Origin: Acidimicrobiia bacterium
GTDB taxonomy: Bacteria; Actinomycetota; Acidimicrobiia; Spongiisociales; UBA5794
Direction: 5' to 3'
Assembly: GCA_027036355.1 (NCBI GenBank)
Contig: JALVQZ010000183.1
Span: 1-32,360, forward strand
DNA length: 32,360 bases
The position numbers and the translations under genes are program-made. Of the stretch, positions 15,633 through 22,915 are shown one piece after another (positions within the stretch are counted from its first letter, which is position 1; each line of letters starts with the position of its first letter). The notes under the pieces are model-generated. The model saw only the letters and a list, made by a program, of their open reading frames with translations. It was not told the origin of the DNA and did no database searches.

Positions 15633-16870
15633 GGTTCGTTGCCGCCGTCGTGGTCGCCGCCTTGGTGCTGTCTCCGTCGGTGAGCTCGGCCCGGACCGGC
15701 GACGAGATCACCGCCGCCGACATCCAGCGTGCCGACGAGGCCCGTCGCAGCGTCGCCCGCGAGCTCGAGTCGGTGGCGGCCCGATACGACGCCGCGTTCG
15801 AAGCGGAGCGTTCGAGCCGCGAGGAGCTGACGGCCATCACCCGGGAGATCCTCGAGACCGAGCAGCGACTCGCCGCCGTCCGCGCCGAAGGCCGCCGGAT
15901 CGTCCTCGAGCTGTACATGGGAGCTGGAACCCCCGGGCTCGACGCCGTGATGACCTCCGGCTCCTTCCTCGACATCCCCCTCGCCGCCGCCTACATGGAG
16001 TTCGCCGGAGCCCGCGACGCCGAGGTCCTCCGCAGCCTCGAGACCCTCGAAGCCGATCGGGTGGACCGCCAACGCCGACTCGCCGAGCGGCGCGCGACCC
16101 AAGCCGCCCTCGTGGAGGAGCTCGACGCGCTCGCGGCGGCGATGACCCGTCGACTCGCCGAGGCCGACGCCGCGTACCGCACGCTGGTGGAGCGGTGGGA
16201 ACGTCAGGAGGAGGAGCGGAAGCGCCTGGAGGAGCAGCGTCGCCGCGAGGCGGCCGCGAGAGCCGCCAGGGAAGCCGCCGAGGCCCGAGCCAAGGAGGCG
16301 GCCGAGCGCGCGGCCAGGGAGGCCACCACGACGACCACCACCACGACCACGACCACTACGGCGACCTCCACGACCACCACCACCCCCGGAGGCGCCGGCG
16401 GCGACACGACCACGACGACCACCACGGCGACCTCCACGACCACCACCACGGTGCCCCCTCCCGAGGGCGAACGGGTGTGTCCCATCGACGGGACGACCAC
16501 CTTCTCCGACACCTGGGGAGCCCCTCGATCGGGAGGCCGCACTCACAAGGGCGTCGACATGATCGCCGCCAGGGGCACCCCGCTGGTCGCCGTCGAAGCC
16601 GGGCGAGTCACCCGACTGAGCAACTCGAGCCTGGGCGGGATCTCGGTCTACCTCACCGGATCGACCGGCTCGCGGTACTACTACGCCCACATGGACGCCT
16701 GGGCCGAGGGGTTGCGCTCCGGGCAGGACGTCGCCCTCGGTCAGTCCCTCGGCACGGTCGGATCGACCGGCAACGCCTCATGGTCCCTCCCCCACCTGCA
16801 CTTCCAGTACGCCCCGCCAGGCTCGGACTGGGTGAACCCCTACCCCCTCGTCGACGACCTCTGCCGCTGA
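15629..16870 (+). CDS. secreted M23-family peptidase with coiled coil and Thr-rich linker
   Basis: A 413-residue exported peptidoglycan peptidase or amidase activator. A signal peptide (about 1-21) is followed by a long coiled coil (about 28-232), as in EnvC/NlpD-like and RipA-type proteins. A threonine linker (233-274) leads to an M23 domain. Its LytM metal and catalytic residues are present: His306 and Asp310 (HKGVD), His354 (YAHMD) and His389/His391 (HLHF). It should therefore be active, unlike many EnvC-like activators. GTG 15629 overlaps the previous stop by four bases. Likely role: cell-wall cleavage at division. Confidence 0.92.
   Translation: MRFVAAVVVAALVLSPSVSSARTGDEITAADIQRADEARRSVARELESVAARYDAAFEAERSSREELTAITREILETEQRLAAVRAEGRRIVLELYMGAGTPGLDAVMTSGSFLDIPLAAAYMEFAGARDAEVLRSLETLEADRVDRQRRLAERRATQAALVEELDALAAAMTRRLAEADAAYRTLVERWERQEEERKRLEEQRRREAAARAAREAAEARAKEAAERAAREATTTTTTTTTTTTATSTTTTTPGGAGGDTTTTTTTATSTTTTTVPPPEGERVCPIDGTTTFSDTWGAPRSGGRTHKGVDMIAARGTPLVAVEAGRVTRLSNSSLGGISVYLTGSTGSRYYYAHMDAWAEGLRSGQDVALGQSLGTVGSTGNASWSLPHLHFQYAPPGSDWVNPYPLVDDLCR
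16325..16450 (+). repeat. Thr-codon low-complexity tract in the M23 peptidase
   Basis: Runs of ACC/ACG codons encode the Thr-rich linker at residues 233-274, interrupted once by a PGGAGGD segment; the block ATSTTTTT occurs twice. The tract is coding, and such linkers are often glycosylated in actinobacteria. Confidence 0.85.
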
Positions 16871-16907
16871 CCGGAGATCCACGGCCCCCACGACCTACCC
16901 GGGACCG

Positions 16908-18047
16908 CTACATCGCGTCGAGCTGCTGGGCGAGAACGGCGATCCGGGCCGTACAGGAATCCGTCGACGCCGGCGGAAGCAGCGCCGTGAGGCGAGTGGC
17001 CGCCGCGGTGATCGCCCGGCCTGCCGGACCCTCCGGATGCTCGAGGACGACCGGGGTCCCTGCGTCCCCACCCTCCACCACGAACGGGTCGATCGGAACC
17101 TCCGCCAGCAACGGGACCCCGAGTTCTTCGGCCAGAGCGGCGCCACCGCCCCGCCCGAAGAGGTCGTAGTGGCGTCCGTCCTCGGTCGTGAACCCCGACA
17201 TGTTCTCGACCACACCCAGCACCGGCATGTGCGACCGACGCGCCATGTCGGCCACTCGCGACGCCACCCGTTGCGCCGCCTTCTGTGGCGTCGTGACGAC
17301 CACCATCTCGGCCTGAGGAAGCAGCCGGGCGAGCGCCATCTGGATGTCGCCCGTCCCCGGCGGCATGTCGATGAACAGGTACCCCAGATCCCGATCCCAC
17401 GCCACGTCGCGCAGGAACTGCTCCAGGGCCTTCGACAGCATCAGGCCGCGCCACATCAGCGCGGTGCCCTCGTCCTCGACGATGAGGCCCGTCGAGACCA
17501 CCTGCATGCCGTGCACCTCGAGAGGATGGATCCGCCGGTCCGGCCCCGCCTCCAACCGCTCGTCGGTGACCCCCAACATCCGCGGAACCGAGAAGCCCCA
17601 GATGTCGGCATCGAGGATCCCGACCCGATGGCCCTGCGCCGCGGTCGCCAGCGCCAGGTTCACCGTCAACGACGACTTCCCGACCCCGCCCTTCCCGCTG
17701 CTGACCGACACGACCCGGGTCTGGGGAGCCACCGCGGTCGGCTCCGCGTCCTCCCGCGCCCAGCGACGTGCCCGGGACATCAACGCCGACCTCTGCTCCT
17801 GATCCATCGCCGAGATGCGCACCGTCACGGTCGTCACCCCCGGGATCGCCTCCACCCGACGGACCACGTCCTGCTCGATCTGCGAACGCAAGGGACAGGC
17901 GGCCACCGTCAGCGCCACATCGATGGTGACCCGATCCCGGTCGATCTCGATCCCCTGGACCATGCCGAGATCCACGATGTCGGCCCCCAACTCGGGATCG
18001 ATCACCCGAGCCAGCGCCGCTTCGACCTCGGAACGTTCGACGGTCAT
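16908..18047 (-). CDS. mrp: Mrp/ApbC-type iron-sulfur cluster carrier ATPase
   Basis: A 379-residue P-loop protein of the Mrp/NBP35 family that assembles and transfers [4Fe-4S] clusters. The N-terminal MIP18/DUF59 domain (about 1-80) has Cys51 in AACPL. The Walker A motif SGKGGVGKSS is at 117-126, followed by DADIWGFSVPR and the MPPGTGD switch. The usual CxxC after NMS in Mrp proteins is absent: the sequence is VENMSGFTTEDGRHYDLFG, as far as I recall a feature of actinobacterial Mrp. A TAGTCT hexamer ends six bases before the ATG. It is divergent from an A-type Fe-S carrier. Confidence 0.93.
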   Translation of the reverse strand: MTVERSEVEAALARVIDPELGADIVDLGMVQGIEIDRDRVTIDVALTVAACPLRSQIEQDVVRRVEAIPGVTTVTVRISAMDQEQRSALMSRARRWAREDAEPTAVAPQTRVVSVSSGKGGVGKSSLTVNLALATAAQGHRVGILDADIWGFSVPRMLGVTDERLEAGPDRRIHPLEVHGMQVVSTGLIVEDEGTALMWRGLMLSKALEQFLRDVAWDRDLGYLFIDMPPGTGDIQMALARLLPQAEMVVVTTPQKAAQRVASRVADMARRSHMPVLGVVENMSGFTTEDGRHYDLFGRGGGAALAEELGVPLLAEVPIDPFVVEGGDAGTPVVLEHPEGPAGRAITAAATRLTALLPPASTDSCTARIAVLAQQLDAM

Positions 18048-18053
18048 GGACCG

Positions 18054-18059
18054 AGACTA
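18054..18059 (-). promoter_or_regulatory. -10 hexamer TAGTCT, leaderless promoter of mrp
   Basis: TAGTCT, six bases, ATG 18047, no Shine-Dalgarno. Confidence 0.55.
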
Positions 18060-18099
18060 CGGGACCGAGGAACCGTATTCCCACGATGGCGATAGGGGA

Positions 18100-18105
18100 T
18101 ATACT
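18100..18105 (+). promoter_or_regulatory. -10 hexamer TATACT for the A-type Fe-S carrier
   Basis: TATACT with a weak TTCCCA -35 match 16 bases upstream (18078-18083). It leaves a leader of about 20 bases containing GAGGAG. Its position excludes the longer ORF start at 18086. Confidence 0.6.
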
Positions 18106-18133
18106 GGCCACCACCACGGCCGAGGAGCTGATG

Positions 18134-18499
18134 ATGACGACGAGCGAAGCAACGGAGAGCACCACCACCCACCGAGGCGCGCTGCTCACCGCGGCTGCCG
18201 CCGCCAAGGTGAAAGAGCTCATCGACGCCGAAGGCGACCCGAACCTCGTCCTTCGGGTCGGTGTCGTCCCCGGCGGATGCTCCGGGTTCACCTACGAGAT
18301 GTACTTCGACTCCACCATCGACCCGACCGACATCGTCAACGAGACCGACGGGGTCCGGGTCGTGGTCGACGCCGCCAGCGCCGACAAGATCGGTGGCGCC
18401 ACCGTCGACTACCGCGACGGAGGCCTGCAAGGCTCCGGCTTCGCCATCAACAACCCCAACCAGACCCGCGGCTGCGGCTGCGGCGAGTCCTTCTGCTGA
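18134..18499 (+). CDS. A-type iron-sulfur cluster carrier (HesB/IscA/ErpA family)
   Basis: A 121-residue A-type carrier that holds an Fe-S cluster and inserts it into client enzymes. The three cluster cysteines are Cys49 (GGCSGF), Cys114 and Cys116 (GCGCGESF), with one more Cys at the very C-terminus. ATG 18134 has GAGGAG (18122-18127) six bases upstream; ATG 18131 is the close alternative, and an ATG at 18086 lies upstream of the TATACT promoter. The N-terminal 13 residues are a Ser/Thr-rich extension. Pairing with mrp supports a cluster-delivery role. Confidence 0.92.
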   Translation: MTTSEATESTTTHRGALLTAAAAAKVKELIDAEGDPNLVLRVGVVPGGCSGFTYEMYFDSTIDPTDIVNETDGVRVVVDAASADKIGGATVDYRDGGLQGSGFAINNPNQTRGCGCGESFC

Positions 18500-18549
18500 C
18501 CGGCCGCCGCCGGAACCGTCGGCCTGCTTCGCGCCCCCTCGCGCCCCGG

Positions 18550-18555
18550 TAGCAT
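18550..18555 (+). promoter_or_regulatory. -10 hexamer TAGCAT upstream of ridA
   Basis: TAGCAT lies 26 bases before GTG 18582, leaving a short leader with GAGGAGG. No clear -35 is visible. Confidence 0.4.
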
Positions 18556-18581
18556 CGGGCGAACACACGAGGAGGCAGCCG

Positions 18582-18962
18582 GTGCCGAAGACCATCCACA
18601 CCGCCCCCAGCGGCCCCGAACCCCTGGGTCCCTATTCCGTCGCGACCGAAGCCAACGGCCTCGTCTTCCTGTCGGGCCAGGTCGCTATCGACCCGTCGAC
18701 CGGCATCCCCGTCGGTGGAGGCGTCGGAGAGCAGACCCACCGGGTCATGCAGAACATCGGCGCCGTCCTCGGAGATCTCGACCTCGGGTTCGACGACATC
18801 GTCAAGACCACGATCTTCCTCGCCTCCATCGACGACTTCGCCGCCGTCAACGAGATCTACGCCCAGTACGTCGGAGGATCGAAGCCCGCCCGCTCGACCG
18901 TCCAGGCCGGCGCGCTGCCGGGCGGGTTCCTCGTCGAGATCGAAGCCATCGCCGCCCGCTGA
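18582..18962 (+). CDS. ridA: RidA family enamine/imine deaminase
   Basis: A 126-residue RidA/YjgF protein, which hydrolyses reactive enamine/imine intermediates released by PLP enzymes. The conserved substrate-binding Arg104 is in KPARSTVQ, with GxLPGGFLVEIEAIA at the C-terminus and LGPYS near the N-terminus. GTG 18582 follows GAGGAGG. The gene is 33 bp upstream of the ALDH7-type dehydrogenase and is probably co-transcribed with it. Confidence 0.95.
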   Translation: MPKTIHTAPSGPEPLGPYSVATEANGLVFLSGQVAIDPSTGIPVGGGVGEQTHRVMQNIGAVLGDLDLGFDDIVKTTIFLASIDDFAAVNEIYAQYVGGSKPARSTVQAGALPGGFLVEIEAIAAR

Positions 18963-18995
18963 CGGCGGCGTCTGACCCCCAAGGAGGGCGCACCC

Positions 18996-20510
18996 ATGCA
19001 GCGTGACGACATCTTCGAATCCCTCGGGCTCGACGACGTGCACACCGGCGTGTTCGCCGGAACCTGGCTCGACGCCGGCGGCGACACGCTCGACGTGGAG
19101 AACCCCGCCACCGGCGACGTGATCGCGTCGGTCGTCCAGGCCACCACCGACGACTACGAGCGGGTGGTCGAGGCCGCCACCGGGATCTTCCCTCGCTGGA
19201 GGATGCTTCCGGCACCCGAGCGAGGGCGGTACGTGCGCCTCATCGGCGACGAGCTGCGCCGCCACAAGGAGCCCCTGGGCGCCCTGGTCGCCCTCGAGAT
19301 GGGCAAGATCAAGGCCGAGGGCGAAGGCGAGGTCCAGGAGATGATCGACATCGCCGACTTCGCCGTCGGCCTCTCCCGTCAGCTCTACGGCCTCACCATG
19401 GCTTCCGAACGTCCTCGCCACCGCATGTACGAGCAGTGGCATCCCCTCGGTCCGGTGGGGGTCATCACGTCGTTCAACTTCCCGGTCGCCGTCTGGGCCT
19501 GGAACGCCATGATCGCCGCCGTCTGCGGCGACCCGGTCATCTGGAAACCGTCGTCGAAGACGCCGCTGAGCGCCATCGCCGTCACCAAGATCGCCCAGCG
19601 CGTCATGGACGGCTCCGGCTTCGAAGCAGTGTTCGACCTCGTAGTCGGACGGGGAGCCACCGTCGGCGATCGCCTCATCAACGACCGCCGCATCCCCCTC
19701 ATCTCCGCCACCGGATCCTGCGGCATGGGCGAGAAGGTGGGCACCGCGGTCGCCAAGCGCCTCGGTCGTTCGCTGCTGGAACTCGGCGGCAACAACGCGA
19801 TCGTGGTGATGGAAGACGCCGACCTCGACCTCGTCACCCGAGCCGCGCTCTTCGCCGCCGTCGGCACCGCCGGTCAGCGCTGCACGAGCCTGCGACGGCT
19901 CATCGTCCAGCGCGGCGTGTCCGACGTCGTCGCCAAACGCCTCGTCGACGCCTACGCGCAGGTCCGCATCGGCGATCCCCTCGCCGACGACACGCTCATG
20001 GGTCCCCTCATCGACGACCGGGCCGTCCAGAACTTCCAGGCGGCGGTCCAGATCGCCCAGGAACAAGGCGGTGAGCTCCTCACCGGTGGTGGCGTCCTCG
20101 ACCGCCCCGGACACTTCGTCGAACCGACGATCCTGAAGATGCCCGTCGACGCCCCCATCTTGGAGATCGAAACGTTCGCCCCCATCTTGTACCTCATCGA
20201 GTTCGACACCATCGAGGAGGCCATCGCCATCAACAACGGCGTCTCCCAGGGGCTGTCGTCGGCCATCTTCACCGATTCGGTGCGCTGGTCCGAGTCGTTC
20301 TTGTCCCACGAGGGTTCCGACTGCGGCATCGCCAACGTCAACATCGGGACGTCCGGGGCAGAGATCGGCGGAGCCTTCGGTGGGGAGAAGGAGACCGGCG
20401 GAGGACGCGAAGCCGGATCGGACGCATGGAAGGCCTACATGCGCCGCCAGACGGTCACGATCAACTGGTCGGGCGAGCTCCCCCTCGCCCAAGGCATCGA
20501 GTTCGGCTGA
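18996..20510 (+). CDS. ALDH7-family aldehyde dehydrogenase (piperideine-6-carboxylate/aminoadipate-semialdehyde type)
   Basis: A 504-residue NAD-dependent dehydrogenase of the antiquitin (ALDH7) family, which oxidises alpha-aminoadipate semialdehyde formed in lysine breakdown. Catalytic Cys296 is in GQRCTSLRR and Glu262 in LELGGNNA. ALDH7 hallmarks are GTSGAEIGGAFGGEKETGGG, the SDAWKAYMRRQT segment and the LPLAQGIEFG C-terminus. AAGGAGG precedes ATG 18996. A lysine aminotransferase is not in the window, so the pathway is inferred from family. RidA next door could handle the cyclic imine form of the substrate. Confidence 0.93.
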   Translation: MQRDDIFESLGLDDVHTGVFAGTWLDAGGDTLDVENPATGDVIASVVQATTDDYERVVEAATGIFPRWRMLPAPERGRYVRLIGDELRRHKEPLGALVALEMGKIKAEGEGEVQEMIDIADFAVGLSRQLYGLTMASERPRHRMYEQWHPLGPVGVITSFNFPVAVWAWNAMIAAVCGDPVIWKPSSKTPLSAIAVTKIAQRVMDGSGFEAVFDLVVGRGATVGDRLINDRRIPLISATGSCGMGEKVGTAVAKRLGRSLLELGGNNAIVVMEDADLDLVTRAALFAAVGTAGQRCTSLRRLIVQRGVSDVVAKRLVDAYAQVRIGDPLADDTLMGPLIDDRAVQNFQAAVQIAQEQGGELLTGGGVLDRPGHFVEPTILKMPVDAPILEIETFAPILYLIEFDTIEEAIAINNGVSQGLSSAIFTDSVRWSESFLSHEGSDCGIANVNIGTSGAEIGGAFGGEKETGGGREAGSDAWKAYMRRQTVTINWSGELPLAQGIEFG

Positions 20511-20582
20511 CCCGACGGCCTCAACCCGGCCCGCGGACTGCCGATAGAGGGACCGAGGGGGAACCGAACCCGCGAGCCGCGC

Positions 20583-22277
20583 ATGATCCCAGTCATCTTC
20601 ATCATGGTCGGAGTCGCCGTCACCGGCGCGCTCTTCACCGCCTTCACGACCCGGCGGCGCCGCGAGCCCGACGACGGTGGACGAACCGCCGAGTACCTGG
20701 CGAAAGTGTCCCACGAGCTCCGAACTCCCCTGACGTCGGTCATCGGGATCCTGTCGGTGCTCGCCGACCGTGACGTCGCCCTCGACGACGCCGAACGGGA
20801 CGAGCTGATCCAGCTCGCCGGCATGGAAGCGGCCCGCCTCAGCCACCTCGTCGAGAACGTCCACTCCGTCTCGAGGGTCGCCAGGAACGTGCTCGAACCG
20901 GCGATCTCGCCGATCCCGATCCTCGACGCGGTGGAACACACCCTGCGCCAGTTCCCCGACGCCGAACGGCGCACCTTCGTGTGGTGCGACCCCGAACTGG
21001 TGGTCGACGCCGACCCCAACCTGCTCGGCCAGATCCTCACCAACCTCCTCCAGAACGCGCAGCGCTACGCCCCCGACGGCGAACTCGAGATCGGATGCGA
21101 GGTGGACGACGGAACGGTCGTTCTGTACGTCTCCGACGACGGCCCCGGGATCCCCGCCGATCGGCGAGAGGCCGTGTTCTCCGGCGTCGACACCTCCAAG
21201 GGTCTCGGCCTCGGCCTCCGGCTGTCCCGCGACCTGGCCCGTGCCATGTCCGGGACCCTCGACATCGTCGCTCCTCGCCGGTCCGGAACGACGTTCGCGC
21301 TTCGCCTCCCGCGTTCCCACGCCGAGCCGGTCGCCCCCGCCGACGACCGGACCGCCGAGGCGCCGGGGCTCGCCTTCTCGCCCAGAGCTCGCATCCTCGT
21401 CGACATCGCCGCGGTGCTCGAGGAGCGATCCTTGGACCGGATGGTGATCAGGCTCCAGGGCCTGTACTCGGACCTCCTCGGCGCCGACAAGGGTGTCCTC
21501 CTGATCCGGCGATCCTCGGGTGTGCTGACCCGTGCCGGCGGCTTCGGTGCCGAGGCCGACGTCTCGGTCGACCTGTCCGATCCCCTCGTCGCCGAGGCCG
21601 CCGCGACCGGCCGTCCCATCACCGTCGGCGACCTCGCGGGCGTCGGCGCCGAGAACTGGGTGTCGATCCTCGGGTGCTCCGCGGCGATCTTGCTGCCAGT
21701 GATCGACGACGGTGACCTGACCGGCATCCTCGCCGTGGGATGGGCGCACAAGCAGGACCTCCCGGGTCCGGCCGCGCTCCAGGTCGCCGCCGCCCTCGCC
21801 GACCTCGCCGGTTTCGCCATCCACCGCCATTCCCTCGCCGTCGACGCCGCCTACGAGCGTCACCTCCGCGCCAGCGTCATGGAGTCGCTCCCCATCGCCA
21901 TCTCCGTCTTCGCCGACGACCCGCCGCGAGTCGTCGACTGGAACGCCAGGGAACGCGAGCTCCTCGGCATCGACAGCGACGTCGAACGGCCCGAGGATCT
22001 CGCCGCCAGCCAAGCGAAGTTCGATGTCCGCTTCGCCGACGGCACCCCGCTGACCGAAGACAACGCACCGGTCCTCGAGGCCATCCGCACCGGGAAAGGC
22101 ATGGGTCCGTTCCTCTTGATGGTCCGGCGAGCCGACGGCAGCCAGGTCACGACCCGCACCTACTGCGCGCCGTTCCGTGACGGATCGGGAACGGTCGTCG
22201 GCGCCGTCGTGACCTCCGAGGAACTCGACGTCATCCCCGGCGGCGCCGCTCCCGGACGATCTCAGCCGAAGCGGTAA
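20583..22277 (+). CDS. histidine kinase with C-terminal GAF and PAS domains
   Basis: A 564-residue kinase with unusual domain order. One hydrophobic segment (about 3-20) is followed directly by HisKA (His44 in SHELRTPL), then the ATPase domain (N box Asn158, DDGPGI 185-190, GLGLGL 207-212). After the catalytic core come a GAF-like domain (about 265-415) and a PAS-like domain (about 425-550). Sensor domains normally precede the core. No Shine-Dalgarno is obvious at ATG 20583. The 3' end overlaps the convergent glnR by 16 bases. That regulator lacks a phospho-acceptor Asp, so it is not an obvious partner. Confidence 0.88.
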   Translation: MIPVIFIMVGVAVTGALFTAFTTRRRREPDDGGRTAEYLAKVSHELRTPLTSVIGILSVLADRDVALDDAERDELIQLAGMEAARLSHLVENVHSVSRVARNVLEPAISPIPILDAVEHTLRQFPDAERRTFVWCDPELVVDADPNLLGQILTNLLQNAQRYAPDGELEIGCEVDDGTVVLYVSDDGPGIPADRREAVFSGVDTSKGLGLGLRLSRDLARAMSGTLDIVAPRRSGTTFALRLPRSHAEPVAPADDRTAEAPGLAFSPRARILVDIAAVLEERSLDRMVIRLQGLYSDLLGADKGVLLIRRSSGVLTRAGGFGAEADVSVDLSDPLVAEAAATGRPITVGDLAGVGAENWVSILGCSAAILLPVIDDGDLTGILAVGWAHKQDLPGPAALQVAAALADLAGFAIHRHSLAVDAAYERHLRASVMESLPIAISVFADDPPRVVDWNARERELLGIDSDVERPEDLAASQAKFDVRFADGTPLTEDNAPVLEAIRTGKGMGPFLLMVRRADGSQVTTRTYCAPFRDGSGTVVGAVVTSEELDVIPGGAAPGRSQPKR

Positions 22278-22915
22278 CCCACCGAACGGACCGTCGTGAT
22301 CCACGACGCCCGCGACTCACCGAGCTTGGCCCGCAACCGTCGCACGTGCACGTCGACGGTACGCGAGCCACCGAAGTAGTCGTAGCCCCACACCTTCGAG
22401 AGGATCTGCTCGCGGGACCACACGCGGTTCGGATGCTCGACGAAGAACCGCAACAGCTCGTACTCCATGTACGTCAAGTCGATCGGGCGAGAACCGACCG
22501 ACGCCTGGTACGTCGACGTGTTGAGCTCCAGGTCGCCGAACCGGAGCACCTCGTCACCCGCCGAGTCGAGGACCGCCTTCGACCCGATCCGACCCAGCCG
22601 GACCCGCAGCTCGGCCACATCGATCGGCGTGAGGACGAAATCGTCGAACCCGTCGAACTCGCCCAGATCGGCCGTCACCGTGCGGTCGGCGACCAACAGC
22701 ACACCGATGCCATGCTCCTCGCGGATCTTGCGGCCGACGAGCGCCCCCAGGCCGACGTCGTCGCCGAGTTCGACCACCGCCGCCACCCAGCCTTGCTCGG
22801 GTTCCCGGGTCCCGACCTGAGCCACGTCGTCGACGGGGACCGGCTGGAACCCCGCGCCGAGCAGCGCCGCGGTCAGGGCGGAGGAAGGAGCCGGAGGGTA
22901 GACCGCAACGAACAT
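22262..22915 (-). CDS. glnR: GlnR-type OmpR-family nitrogen regulator, atypical receiver
   Basis: A 217-residue OmpR-type regulator. The C-terminal winged helix has the GlnR hallmark VWGYDYFGGSRTVDVHV followed by RRLRAKLG, and it ends SVGYRFG. The receiver domain is degenerate: the phospho-acceptor position is Glu49 (AAVVELGDD) and the switch Lys is replaced by Thr (DDFVLTPID). This agrees with the phosphorylation-independent GlnR group that controls ammonium assimilation in actinobacteria. ATG 22915 shares its last base pair with the glnA2 stop (TGATG), so translation is coupled. The longer frame upstream is only glnA2 antiphase. Confidence 0.83.
   Translation of the reverse strand: MFVAVYPPAPSSALTAALLGAGFQPVPVDDVAQVGTREPEQGWVAAVVELGDDVGLGALVGRKIREEHGIGVLLVADRTVTADLGEFDGFDDFVLTPIDVAELRVRLGRIGSKAVLDSAGDEVLRFGDLELNTSTYQASVGSRPIDLTYMEYELLRFFVEHPNRVWSREQILSKVWGYDYFGGSRTVDVHVRRLRAKLGESRASWITTVRSVGYRFG

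Noticed and set aside
18086-18133. ATG 18086 as start of the A-type carrier
   Set aside because: The TATACT -10 element lies downstream of it, and GAGGAG precedes ATG 18134.
18447-22304. 1285-residue open frame on the minus strand
   Set aside because: It lies opposite ridA, the ALDH7 gene and the histidine kinase, all with clear family motifs, and its translation is a low-complexity Asp/Gly/Glu/Val pattern typical of antisense frames in high-GC DNA.
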